From Nageia nagi (lineage: Eukaryota; Pinophyta): DNA of 64,000 nucleotides. The notes under the pieces were generated by a model. The model worked only from the letters and a program-made list of their open reading frames with translations. It did not search any database and was not told where the DNA came from. This document shows, piece after piece, positions 11,319 through 23,592 of the stretch. Position numbers and translations under genes: made by a program. The DNA lies in NCBI GenBank assembly GCA_050084985.1, contig JBITNC010000001.1:1240001-1304000 (forward strand), given 5' to 3'. Positions within the stretch are counted from its first letter, which is position 1. Each line of letters begins with the position of its first letter.

Positions 11319-13339
11319 GATGCCACCTTTTGTGCCAATTTTCATGAGATGCAAAATGAAATTTTGTGAGATGTGGAATATGGTACAAAAATAAGGGCAT
11401 TGTATGTGATGTGATAATTATGATGATAGATACCATCATGGTGAAGATCCATATGGCTATAACACCTTGTTGTACCAACACTATCGTGTCATAACTAGTC
11501 TAGACCTTGACACAATGAACTATGCTATAGGTGATACCCATTCAGTAATTGAGAAGATAAGTGTGATAAAGCTGAAAAGTAAGTGATCATAAAACTAAAG
11601 GACAAAAGCATAGTATATAACTAAGCAACAACAAAAATTGGTCTCTAATTTTCCCCAACTACTAAAGGGTAAAATGATTATTCTTTGTCCCAAAAGTAGA
11701 AGGGTGCAATGAAAAAGTAAATGATATTTGATTTACCCCAAAAATTAAAGGTTGATATAGTACATGATTCTTCTTTAGCAAGTATTCAAAGGATGATATG
11801 ATTCTACTTTACCCCAACAGTCGAAGAGTAAAAAGTGATTAATGATTCTACTTTACCCCAATAGTTGAAGGGTAAAAATATCAATGATTTTGATTTTCCC
11901 CAGTAGTTGAAGGGTGATATGATAGCAACATAGTCATGTTGAAAAATCAAATGTAGGCTCATAGACCTGCTAGGCATTGGATCATAGCATGTAAGCATAC
12001 GATGCCTAAAAAAATACCATGTTGAATGATAAATATACTAAAATGATCAATACTGATAAGTGAACATGTAAGATAAACATGCCAATTTTGTAAAAAGTTA
12101 ATTATACCTATGAGGGCACCTGATAGGATGATAATGATAAAGATCATGAAAAAGGATGGGTGATTACATCCCTCTCGAGGGGGAAGATGGGAGAAGCATC
12201 GAGAAAAGATCCACAGCCATTTATCAATTGATGAGTAAGAAAGTTCATTGGATGGACCAAAAATGGGGAAAATGATAGATTTAACCCTAACCAATCAGTT
12301 CCAAACCAATTAAGGCTAGGCAATGAGATGGCTAAGCTTATAGGATAAAAGGATAGGCTAGATAAACTAGCAGACCAGGTGAATAATCGAAGAGCTAGGT
12401 AAGATGCATGGGTTTAAAAATAAAAAATTCAAGTTCATTTATCATTTTGCACACTTATATTTATGATAATGAAGCTCTAAACAAGGAGATACTACCTTAT
12501 TTTTGTGAGCTTGAGTGTGATTAGGAGTGATGAGAGGAGATGGTAGTTATCGTAGGTAGAGGATAGGACCCACCATGCAGCCCACCAAGAGGAGATAGAG
12601 ACCACTTGCATAAGCATGTAAATGGTTAAAACATTGTCTATTTTCAATTCTAAAAGAGTAGGTAAGTAGATCATAGTATATTTAGCAAATAAAATGAACT
12701 TTATTTGTAATTTTAAAGGTTAAAATTAATAAAAATTATAGGTTAAATCCTAAACCTAGGGCATCACAAAACTCAAAAAATAATATACCAAATTAGATAA
12801 ATGGATAGTCAAAATGACCATGGGAGGATTTAGGATCTTTTTACTAGATTAGTTTATGGATTTAAGACTTAATTTTTATATTTTTTAAAGTTTTTCTCAA
12901 CTCAAGTTGTAAGGTTTACTCATCCCTACTTGGCTTTAATATCTAGTGCAGAGAATACTAATCCTAATTTAGGGATTGGTTGGTATCCCGCTAGTTAGGA
13001 CCTGACTAGCTAGACCTAGGACTAGTTTACTGGTTAGTTAGCCACCATTCATTCTATAGGGAACCAACTAGGAAACCCCAACCAACTTGCTATAGATCAA
13101 TTAGAAAAACTATCTCAAGATAGGTGAAAATTAAGAATGAAGGGATGGAAGATCAAAAACATATGATAGGAGACCTTATAGATGACATATTTAATACCAA
13201 ACAAGTTAGGATGACATAGGGTGAACCACAAAATAAGGACTAACTTAACAAAATAGAGACATACTAATTGAGATAAACATGATTGACATAAAAGTACTTG
13301 AACGAGTGCTAGGTAAAAACCTAACATAAGTTCAAGCCT
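11319..13339. other. Element C region between 3' LTR and antisense PMD gene
   Basis: No coding frame supported. It begins with a likely polypurine tract (minus strand, 11319-11333) and includes an irregular tandem repeat at 11652-11930. In A and B the equivalent interval carries the upstream region and first exon of the PMD gene. I could not identify a first exon here. Confidence 0.5.
11652..11930. repeat. Irregular tandem repeat, about 43-46 bp units
   Basis: About six units share a core near CCCCAATAGTTGAAGGGT followed by an AT-rich tail (ATGATT..TGATTTTA). Spacing is about 43-46 bp apart from one longer unit near 11745-11815. It is confined to C. Confidence 0.6.
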
Positions 13340-15354
13340 ATATTTTAGGATGTGCATAGGGCATTTGATGAGTCATATTGGATATGGCTAAAGAAAATTA
13401 GGCTAGTAGGTGCAACACACCTTTGTACCATCATAGGTGATCAAGTGTATGTATACACTCTGGTGGAACATTGGGATACCTAATGCAACACCTTTTATTT
13501 CCCCATTAGGGAGATGATCATTACCTTGGAGGATGTTTATTGCATATTTTGAGTGCTATTATAGGGGACCATGCTAATAAGGGCCTCCCTAGGATTCAAA
13601 TGATGCAATAGATCTTTAGCAATGGTTGGCATACTATTGATACCGAACATGATGGTGTTTATTAGCCATTGGCATATGAGGAGGAATTATTGATAGCTTA
13701 GAAGATGATAATTATGACCATTATTAGTAGCTTCTTGCTTCTCAACATGAGTGACCATAGGATCCCCTCGAACATATTAGATATCATGCTCGACATTGTA
13801 AAGGAGGGGATGGTGTATGCTTAGGCTTTTTCCATTATTTAGTAGACCTATAGGTAGCGAGGTCAAGTCAAGATCATTGGGTCATTATTAATTAAGATAT
13901 GGGTATGAGAGAACATGTATGTGGTATGGCCACACAACCTATCCTATGATGTAAATAGCATAGAAAAGATTGATCTAGAGTTATTCATATCCAAGCAAGA
14001 CCTATCATATGCCCATCGATGGGCTAGAGAGAATGAGTCATCGAAGAGTTGACTATATGAGGGTATGTACACTTGGAATCATAGTATGTAAGCTTGTTTA
14101 CATGTTAAGGATATTATTTATCGACCATGGAGGGGAGGCCCAATATGGGATAAGGATGTTGAGCAATTAATGTGATTGCATCAATGTCATGATATACATG
14201 GGAAGAGGACCAAATACTTTGAGATGTTCAAATATGATCATGTCACTCAATAGCATGGGGTATGAAAATACATCCCCATAGAGCCACATATATACTAATG
14301 GGTAGAGGCATACGCTAACCTCCCAAGGAGACACTACATGGAGCTAAATGATGCATCAGATGAGGATATAGATACCATAAATATTGATGATATTAGGATG
14401 ATAGTTGAGTATGATAGATGGTGGGTACCATAGTATGAGCATATGGTTATTAACAAGGTACTACAAGCACCACCACTAGTAGCACTAATAACACCACTAG
14501 TAGGAGTAGCACCATCAACAATGGTAGGGGTGGCAGCACCTTTCGTATCAGTAGGAGGACCCAAAGAGGGAGAGCTTGCAAGAGGGCATGATATGGACAT
14601 TGACATATATGTGGATGATGGTGAGTTTGATGTAGCTCTAGATGCATTCATAGTGTAGCAGGTAGCACATGATGCCCAATTGGTTGAGGAGCATGACATA
14701 GTAGTTATAGATAGAGATAGGGCCTATGTAGAGAGGGATGTTGCAATCATGTAGAGAGATGTGTTGGTAGTAGAGAGGTATGTTATAGTAGCTCAAATAG
14801 ATGCCTTAATAGCTAAGAGTGGATGGGATATGACCATATTTGGAGTTATCACAAGTAGAGGGGAAATAGTAGGCATAGCTCCTTATGACGATAGAGAGGA
14901 TATGAGTTCCATGACCAGAGGTAGGTGTATAGATAAATGATACTATAGTCAAGATCCTATGAGCTAAGATAAGCATGTACATCGAGGCGATGAGCATAGC
15001 ATTGCATTAGTATCAAGTGATGTGAGATCAATGGCAATGGAAGGTTACGAGAGCATTTTTCTTACAAGACTGACTATTAGGGGTAGGCATAATGCCCATA
15101 GAGCTAGCCTTGGGTGGGAGGATCTAGTTGAGGAGCTAGATGTGTACTCACATAGCATAGATAGAGAAAAGTGTATGGAGGCCTAGCAGTAGCAAGTCCA
15201 CCAAGGTAGGCACACCATGTCCTTGGAAAGCAACATTATTCAAGGTGTTCCAACTATCAGATATATAAGGCAAGATAGGAGGAACATTAGGATTGGTAAA
15301 TGGATTAGGGAGATGACCACTCCCCCAAGTAGAGATAGGATGATTAGGTTTTGA
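13340..15354 (+). pseudogene. Antisense plant mobile domain (PMD) gene of element C, decayed
   Basis: The plus strand, opposite to C's gag-pol, encodes a diverged PMD protein. Around 13400-13550 it reads GATHLCTIIGDQ, then LVEHWDT, CNTFYFP and EMIITLEDVY, the conserved PMD core (W-D, T-F-x-x-P, G/E-M-x-x-T-L-x-D). It continues through TAG-interrupted protein-like sequence to a low-complexity region of Ala, Pro and Val near 14450-14550, an acidic stretch near 14590-14640, and TGA at 15352-15354. At least one frame change lies between about 13550 and 14440. PMD proteins are known as plant nuclear proteins (MAIN/MAIL type) and as passengers of plant transposons. The location, between pol and 3' LTR and antisense, matches A and B. 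Confidence 0.75.
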
Positions 15355-17732
15355 GGTTTATATGACTTAATGTATATAGATAAATTAGTTTTTTCAAATT
15401 CCTATGAGCATAAATTTTTGTATCATACATGTATTTTTGCATGCATGTATATGTATATGTGACTATATTATGTAGTCAAGTTTCATGCTTTATGAATGAT
15501 CATGTATAGACATCATGTTTATGATATTTATGATATGATATGTATGGATATGGATGGATGATGTACCTTGACTTCACATGTGTTATGATATCTATATGGT
15601 TAATGATCATGTTCTTATGTGTATGGACTCATGTAGGTTTCTATGTGATAGGATGCTATGTGATGTGATGTTATGTGCTATGATACTATGCTATGCTATT
15701 ATGCTTATTTATAATACATGTTATGATGTGTACTAATGTATATCAAGGCCATGCATAGTGGTGAATATTAAGTTTTTTAATGTTAAATATTTCAAAAATC
15801 TAAACCTCAGTTATTGCACCATTTAGCCCAAATTTTTCAAGATAAAAAAAAATTATGAGTTGACTCACAAATTTTTTGATAAAGATAAGTGGAAATAGCC
15901 ACCTATATGTCTTATTCATTTGTAAGCAATCACCTTGAAAATAAAAAATATATTTTTTACTAACAAAATCACTAATTATACCCTATATATAAATTTTATG
16001 AGATCAATTAGATATACCAACATTTCAAATTTTCAAATTCTCTAAGATGCTCATTTGTGAGGGATTGCAAATGCTTGGTAGTGCTTTATTGAAGACACTT
16101 GCTTGTGTGATATTATAGATGCTTTATGGTACAATATTGAAGATGCTTTTTAATGTAGAATTGAATATGCTCATAAATGTAGAATTGAAGATGCTCACCT
16201 ATGTGTCATTGTAGATGCTCATCTATGTAGAATTAAAGATGCTCATCTATGTGGGATTGAAGATGCTCATCTATGACCTATTGAATATGTTTGTGTGTGA
16301 AAAATTAGAGACTCTCATTTATGCAACATTGTATATGATCATCCCTACCTTTATGTAGATGATCATCTTGACATTTATGCTAGCGATCATTTACATAAAC
16401 ACGTAGATGATCATGTATGCTTTTGTACTAATGATCATCTATACTTTTGTACATATGATCATATGTGCTTCTTTAGAGATGATCATCTTCACTTTTATGC
16501 AAATGATCATATTTATTAGAGTGCAGATGATCATATGTATAAAAGTACTAATGATTATCATCACAAATATACAAATGATCATCTTTACTTTTATGCAGAT
16601 AATCATCTATGCTTTTGTGTAGATGATCATTTGTGCTTCTATGTAGATGATCGTCCCTACCTTTATGTAGATGATATCTTGAAATTTACACTAGCGATCA
16701 TTTGCACTATCTAAAAATGATTATCCCTACAAAATTTCATAAAATTAAAAAATAATATATATCGCTAAAAAATTCTAACTTAAAAAAAAAAAATTTAATT
16801 TCACCACTTACCCTACACAAGTTTTGAACACCTTTCACCATGACTTTGAATAGTGTTCACCAACATTTGAAAATTTTAATTTCTCCATCATTCTTATGCA
16901 TAACATTGGTGTGTATGCTTTGAATTACTTGTATATATGTATTTATAATATAACTACATGTATGGAATGCAAACACTGTGAATACATGTACAAAAAACAC
17001 ATAAGTAACAAAGGGGAATGAATGACACACATGGATGTATGGATAAAACACTTTAAAATGAGATAGGAAATGGCTTAAGCACATGAGTTATGGATGATAC
17101 AAATGCACACAATAAGCACATAATAAATACATACATAGATGGAAAATAAAAGATAAATAATGCCTAAGTGGGAAAATGAACATACACACAATAGACACGA
17201 ACAAAAAAACCTAAAATAAACACAGAGTAGAAAGGTCAAAAATGATAAAAGATAACTACAAAAAATAATGAGAACAAAGAATATATTAATAAGAAAAGGT
17301 ACATAAATAAGTCAATGATAATTAATGACAATCAATGATATGTAACAAATAAGAATAAATGATAATTTGAAAAATACGGGATAAAATGATTAATAATAAA
17401 TGATAAACATGTTTAAGAAAGCAATACATAATGAGGAATAACAAGAATAAACATCACCACATTAAATTAAAATACATGATAACATGATAAAAGTACAAAT
17501 GACAAGAGATAATAAATAAGTAATATTATAATACTAGAAAAGACCACTTAACATGTTATGCAATGATAACAAGATGAACATACTTAATTTCACATAAAAA
17601 TAACATCACATAATAGCACAAAATACGATCATAACAAAATTTTGCTAAGTGAAAAAAGATGAATTTCGATGAAAGATATTAAGCAACCACCTTACCGAAG
17701 TTTCGAATGGATTGGATGACATTATCATAGGT
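15355..17732. other. Element C spacer up to insertion site of A
   Basis: AT-rich non-coding sequence downstream of the PMD gene, containing the 24-bp array at 16046-16735. The rest is low-complexity sequence with many AATGATAA-like runs (17200-17600). I see no counterpart of the extra sense ORF of A and B. Confidence 0.5.
16046..16735. repeat. 24-bp tandem array, about 28 units
   Basis: The period stays at 24 bp with almost no indels. The first dozen units follow GATGCTCATCTATG followed by about six variable bases and ATTGAA. The later units follow GATGATCATCTATGCTTTTG then TGTA. The 10-mer GATGATCATC in the later units is its own reverse complement. A plus-strand frame is open over part of the array (16407-16622) with an 8-residue period around MIIxTFVQ, but there is no other sign of coding. 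Confidence 0.85.
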
Positions 17733-17737
17733 AGTTT
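17733..17737. repeat. Target-site duplication of A, left copy (AGTTT)
   Basis: AGTTT directly precedes the TGTTGC end of A and recurs at 35632-35636 directly after TCTACA. A 5-bp duplication is typical of Ty3/gypsy integrases. Confidence 0.92.
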
Positions 17738-18574
17738 TGTTGCAGTGAAAATGGAGCTGGAATGTAGAATAACATACAATAAAATTATTCTTCAATCTTC
17801 ATTGAACCTCAAATTATATAACATAGATAGAAATGTGGTTATTGCAAATTGATATTGATATTCAGTTCAAACTACAATATGCCCTTAGGAGGGACTTTTT
17901 TACAAATGCCATTGCCAAAATAAGAATTTTAGATCTTCATTGTTTGAGTTGCTTGCTTCTCTCCTTGATGTGAACAACTTGTAAATCCTACACACATGCA
18001 AAGGACAATAACATCAAAGCATCTATGTATGACATGTATTAAAATGAAACTAGCATAAAACAATAAGAGGTATGAGCTCATAAGATTTTGGCAGCATTAC
18101 CCTACTTCAAAATTGGGTTCAATTGGGCTCCTTAGATTGATCTATTAGCTTGTATTTATAGATTTTTGAGTGAGACATTCCAATGCAGGTAAGGGGAAGT
18201 GAAAAGCCATTGTAGATCATAACTGACCCCCTCTAGCCACATCATCTTGGAAGAACGAATCATTTCAGCTTCCTTTTGATTTTTTTTTTTTGTTTAGCTA
18301 CTGCAGAGTCACTGGCATTTATAATACGAACACCGATGATTGGATAAAAATGCTGGTGATTCAAGGCGAACATCGATGACTGGTTAACAATATTAAAAAT
18401 GGCCACCTAATGGTTAAATTTTATCGAAAAGGGGTCATATGACCACTCATTTTGCATGTATTCGATGAGAGCTATCCAATAATAAGGTATTTGAACCTAT
18501 TTTATGTTGTTACAATGAGTTATGATTATTCCAACATTTATTTAGCTAAAGAGGGACATTTTTAGGTGTCTACA
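17738..18574 (-). repeat. 3' LTR of element A
   Basis: This 837-bp LTR has TG...CA ends (plus strand TGTTGC...TCTACA) and matches 34796-35631. An inverted pair of the CACYGGCGTT-type motif lies at about 18305-18343. Half of the differences between the two LTRs fall in or just after it. Confidence 0.93.
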
Positions 18575-18588
18575 TTTTGCCCCTTTTT
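18575..18588 (-). other. Polypurine tract of A
   Basis: The minus strand reads AAAAAGGGGCAAAA directly before the 3' LTR, the expected position of the primer for plus-strand DNA synthesis. B has the same tract with one G-to-A change (42082-42095). Confidence 0.8.
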
Positions 18589-19279
18589 GAAATTATCAAC
18601 CGAAATAAAAAGCGATTGATGATTTCAAAAATATAGAATGGGAAGCTTTGTTGTTGACTATTTATTGTTGCATTTTTATGATATTAATCTTGATTCAATT
18701 TCTTAGATGAATCAAATTATGATAAAATGTGTTTTCATCGTACATTTGATGTAGTTTTGAAAATAAATCTTAATATACCTCAGAAGTGACTATTTTCGGT
18801 ATGATAATGTGTTGAGCTTGTGTGACAGTGCATGACATTTCTGTTATGTCATTCTACATGTCTAAGTGCACATGTACCATATAAGTCCCCTTTAGTATAT
18901 GGGTTTTGATGGTGTTGTCCTTTATCCCAACAACGGGGTTTCAAGATGATCTCCTGTAACGATGATACATCCCATTTTATCATTTTTTGATTTCCTTGAC
19001 CAATTTAAGGCTATCTTTGAGAAAATTTTAATGTTCTCATAAATGCAACATTTTAATTCCAATCACTGATGTTTAGTTTCAGTCGTCGGCATTCATCTCT
19101 AAGTCACTGGCATTTAGTTTAGGTCATCGGCGTTCGTATTTAGGTCACCGGTCATTGAAAAGAAAAAGTTTTATCTTTTTCTCATTCATTCCTTTTAGTT
19201 TTCCCTTTCATTGTCTACCAGGGCCATTTTCTGTTACTACTCCATTGATTTCCAACCGTTGATATTCGTCACAATCACC
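18589..19279 (+). other. Upstream region of antisense PMD gene in A
   Basis: Non-coding in both directions. It should contain the promoter and 5' UTR of the PMD gene, though I cannot place a TATA box with confidence. Four to five degenerate copies of the 20-bp leader motif (GTCACCGGCGTTCG type) lie at about 19060-19155. The same arrangement is in B (about 42555-42650). Confidence 0.5.
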
Positions 19280-21685
19280 ATGCCTCCACATAGACGCTTT
19301 ATCGGATGTTCTCGAACTATCCGGGAAGAGGTAGGGTTTTGGAATAACCTTAATCTCTATCTTTCATTTCTAGCTTGTAATTTAACCATGTAATTTCAAA
19401 ATTGAGACCATAAATGATGTTTAAAAATTATTTTAGTCATTTCTATCAGATAAAATTTGTAGATTAGGTTTTTATTTGCTATTTTTTGTGAAAATTTTCT
19501 AAATTCCATCGCGGTCACTGACCTAAGTCGAGCGATTAACAGAAACACCAGTGTTCAAAATGCAAATGCCGACGATCAAGGGTTATAGCCTACAAACGTT
19601 AACGTTTTAGTATGAAACACCAATTTTTCATTTTTTCTTTTTTTTTTTTGATCTAAACTTTTAAATATTATATAGGTTCAAGATGTCTTTGAGCCACAGG
19701 GAAAATATCCCTCGATTCTGTAGGAGGGTAGAGCTTTTCTAGATCCCACTGATCATGCCTTTTTTAGGTCCATTGGTTTTGGAGTGGGCCCGCACATGGG
19801 TTGCATTCATTGGGAGTATCCATTATTGGCTACATTGTTAGACCGATGGGATGCAGTAACCTGCACTTTTCATCTTTTGATAGGGGAGATGACCATCACA
19901 GTGGAGGATATTCATAGATTATATAGACTTTCGATCCATGGATGACGGATTTTACCTATGGTGGATAAGAGAGAAGCTTTACCTACCATCTCTTATCTAT
20001 ACAGAGCCACTCAGGTTGACACTATTATTTTGGAGATTATTTCAGGGGGCATTAGATATTATCAATATTGGATAGAGGATCAGTAGAGGATGATCCATTT
20101 TTCATATTTTATGGGCTTGGTACAGTGTTATGCTCTCCTTGATACTGGCAATGGGAGGTTTCTATGGTTGTTATTACCTATTATTGCAGATATGATACGA
20201 CACGGTACAATGTATGCTTGGGCACCCACATTATTGGCTCAGATTTATAGAGAGCTGTTCTTTTATTCATAGGGGCATAGGGCCTCTTTTTCAGTTACTA
20301 TCACTTTACAGGCATGGGCCTATGAGCATATAGCCATGGCTCATCCTCAAAGATTACCGATGCTTGGGTTTGGTAGCCACTTGGATTACATGGTAGGTAT
20401 AGTGAGATGGTAGGAGGACTATTATATTTGCCCATCAGATGGAGTCCATCGAGATGTGGGCTATTACTACCACATACTTAGTCACTTGATTCTCAATCAA
20501 GTGTGATTCAGACCTTACCATTCGTATCCTGTATGGAGAGAGCTCGCAGTAGAGCTTACTAGCATCTGATAGCCACATATTTTGAGTGGTCATCGAGCAA
20601 ATTTTCTAGAGTACTTTCATTTTGAGCGAGTGCATCATCAATTTGGTTTGGTTCAGGATGTGCCTGCCCCAGTAGTGTCGTATCAACATGAGGGCACCAT
20701 TTCAGCTGAGGGTGTACAACCACTAGTCTATGCAGAGCCTGATCCTACTCAGGAGGAGGGACCATTAGAGGATGATATCAGAGAGGATGATGTAGGAGTG
20801 TTTGAGGCATTCAGGGTTTGGTGGTAGGAGGGAGATGATGGCTTAGAGGGTGGAATGGAGGGTCAATGCATTCATCAGTGCATTGATGTGGTTGAGGAGT
20901 TGGGTGTAGGAGCAGGAGAGGGAGAGGTAGGCACAGAGCCTACCAGAGTGGAGGCTGCAAGAGAGGAGGTCATGATGGATGCTCCTGAGGAGTTAGCTCC
21001 TGAGGAGGAGGCTACAATTGTTGGTGAGGAGGGAGCTACCCTAGGGGTTGCATGCAGAGTCGAGGAGGCTCCTACTACACAGGTTCCTAGCATTGATACT
21101 TTGCTAGGAGACATTTATGAGCTGAGACACCAGTTAGCATAGGTCCACTCATGTATGTATAGGTACAGGACTGAGCAGGATAGGTATAGGCATGAGAGAG
21201 ATGAGGCCCATTCCTCTTTACAGGAAGCTCAGGCTCATCAGTTGTGCATAGCCTCTACTTCTCGAGGTGTTCCTTCAGTTTTCCATTATGGTATTTATCA
21301 GCAGTAAGATTTTTATAGCAGTATAGTACAATCATGGCTGATAGGTGTTCCAACTTTTTCTTTGGGGGTTTAGTATCCTATACCTCTAGATAGTTATATT
21401 CCTATAGACATCTCAGCCTATCAGATAGGTAGCAATGTACAGGGCATGGTTGGATCACCAAGCAGGACTCAAGGGTCACGAGGTCTTTCTAGCAAGAGTG
21501 GTACACCTTGGGCATCTCCCTTAGGGGCTGTTGGTTCATCTGAGTTGCAAAGAGCTCAGTGTCTAGGTAGTCCTACAAGATTCGTAGGCACTACTCCTTC
21601 AGGTCAAGGTACCGGAGAGACTAGTAGACGGTAGAGGCGACCGAGTAGTCCTAGCAAACTAGGTAGTGGTTGGGGTAGTCCCTGA
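19280..21685 (+). pseudogene. Antisense PMD gene of element A, two exons
   Basis: Exon 1 (19280-19330) encodes 17 residues, MPPHRRFIGCSRTIREE, ending at a GAG|GTAGGG donor. The intron runs to a pyrimidine-rich TATATAG acceptor (19675), and exon 2 (19676-21685, 670 codons with stop) continues in phase. The PMD core is at about 19790-19950: HWEYPLL, LLDRWDA, TFHLLIGEMTITVEDIH. It is followed by conserved W/Y-rich blocks to about 20640, an acidic Glu-rich region (20740-21060), a likely coiled coil (21090-21240) and a Ser/Gly/Arg tail. There is no frameshift in 2010 bp, but about a dozen in-frame stops, mostly at codons that are Gln, Trp or Arg in B. PMD proteins act in the nucleus in plants; the role in the element is unknown. 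A splicing test would settle the intron. Confidence 0.85.
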
Positions 21686-22189
21686 GGATACCCTTATTCA
21701 TTATGTCATTATTTTATATATGCTTATGAGGTTATTATACCTTTGTAATTTTATTTCATGATTCATGATGTTATGATGACTCTTTGATGGACTGTTATGA
21801 TGTATATATAGATGGATTGATCTTGGATATATGATACTTGTATGATTCTTGATGTATGAGCTTTTATTCTATATATAGATTTATGATGAAATAGGCATGA
21901 TGTGATGTTATGTAGATCATAATTGTCTTTTACTTTCTTGATGATGAATGGATGTTAATGATAGATGTAATTTATGGAATGTATGATGTATACTTTTGAG
22001 GTTATCTTTTTATAATTTTCTAAATGATGATAAAATGTCAACAAATTAATTTGATGATGTTAACAATCTCAAAAGTAAGTACAATTAAGCAATGAATTTA
22101 ATTCATAATTTTAATAAGTTAAGTTATTTAAGGACATATTTTTATTATATTTTCATAGAATCAAATGCATCATTTTCCACCCTTAGCAA

Positions 22190-22630
22190 TTTTACAATAG
22201 ACATAATGACATGACAAACAAGTGACTTATGGATGCAAATGAACATTAACTTTATCTTGGTCAGGGGAACAATAAATAATCATTCTTATCCTTTCCAAAG
22301 AAAATTGATTTAATAATGTTCAAAGGTAATGGATAATAGTAAAAATGGCTTGACATGACACACTAATGACTTATGAATACATATGAACATTAACTTTATC
22401 TTGGTTAGGGGAACAATAAACAATCATTCTTATCCTTTCCAAGGAAAAGCGATTTTAATAATGTTCAAAGGTAATGGATAATAGTAAAAATGGCTTGACA
22501 TGACACACTAATGACTTATGGATACATATGAACATTAACTTTATCTTGGTCAGGGGAACAATAAACAATCATTCTTATCCTTTCCAAATAAAATCGATTT
22601 TAATAATGTTCAAAGGTAATGGATAATATT
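22190..22630. repeat. 145-bp tandem repeat, three units
   Basis: Units share GACATGACA..CTAATGACTTATG, then GAACATTAACTTTATCTTGG and GGGGAACAATAAACAATC. Spacing between identical points (22331, 22476, 22621) is 145 bp. B has two units (about 45800-46070). Confidence 0.8.
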
Positions 22631-22989
22631 CTTGAAAGGGATGGGTTTAACAAAATGATACAAATGGTTCTAAACATAAACAAAATACAAATTATGACAA
22701 AAGATTAGGTGATTTTAGATTAACGACCAAGTTATTATAACATCTACCTTCTCTTTCTTTATTTCAAGATCTAATAACCTAAGATGATATCAAACAATAT
22801 TGTTACATGTTGATAAGCAAATCTATAAACTCCAGTGTGTGCAATGACGTTCATTTCCTTTCTTAGATCATTTGAGATGAAATATCCTAGAGACATTAAT
22901 AAGCTATTCTATCCATATGAAACGTATAGAGGTCCATAGGAAAGAAGGTCGCTAACCAAAATGGACATATCACCACTCATAAGGTATGC

Positions 22990-23095
22990 CCCATTGCCAG
23001 ACAGGCGTCCATAGCCCTGATGAGGATTAACCCCTCGATCCCGCTACAACCTTGCTCTACTACCAGTCAGGCATCCATAGCCCTGGTAGAGGATA
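22990..23095. repeat. Paired GC-richer motif with stem potential
   Basis: AGGCGTCCATAGCCCTGATG and AGGCATCCATAGCCCTGGTA occur about 70 bp apart. The second sits in a TACCAG...CTGGTA stem. The pair is retained in B (about 46445-46540). Function unknown. Confidence 0.5.
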
Positions 23096-23592
23096 TTGTA
23101 ATCACCCAAGAATCATTGTAGCAATTCTCTCTTCTCTTTTTTTGTCATCTCTTCTTCTTTTTTTTTTTTTTACTATCAAATGATTCTTGAGTTCAAGATG
23201 GAGTGAATAATAGGATAAACACATAACTTTCACTCTTAATATCTCTTAAAATGATTTCATTCAAATTCTCTTCGAATTCTTTAATGTTGTAAGTGTTTGG
23301 AGTTTATGGATTTCCCCTCAAACATAAACTTTATGTTTTTCTAACATCTATGGTATATTATTTCTTTATGAAAGAAAAGACAAAGTGAATGTAGGGATAA
23401 CAAGGAGATTATTCTAAAATGACCTTTTCACACATTACACATTTACTGGATAACCACTTTTACAATGACATACAACACACATTTACATCATACAAGGGCA
23501 GGGCACCCAATTACCAAGTGACCTCTAGATGTTTCCATCTAGGTAGATTTTATAGTTTTATAATTTTTATGCATTTTATAGTTTTTATTTTT

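Larger units (their letters stand above)
21686..23592. other. Spacer between PMD gene and extra ORF in A
   Basis: Non-coding. The 3' ends of two convergent genes meet here: the PMD gene from the left and the extra sense ORF from the right. It contains the 145-bp repeat and a less AT-rich motif pair (about 22990-23095). A matching spacer exists in B (45181-47048). Confidence 0.6.

Noticed and set aside
14334-14699. Minus-strand ORF rich in Ser/Thr/Cys
   Set aside because: It is the opposite-strand shadow of the PMD coding sequence of C, caused by low codon complexity there.
16046-16735. CRISPR-like regular array
   Set aside because: The whole 24-bp unit repeats, there are no unique spacers, and the context is a plant retrotransposon.
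20875-21114. Minus-strand Ser/Ala/Pro-rich ORF (also 44355-44609)
   Set aside because: Reverse-frame shadow of the Glu-rich region of the PMD genes of A and B.
22190-22630. Centromeric or satellite repeat
   Set aside because: Only three units, confined to the same spacer in A and B.
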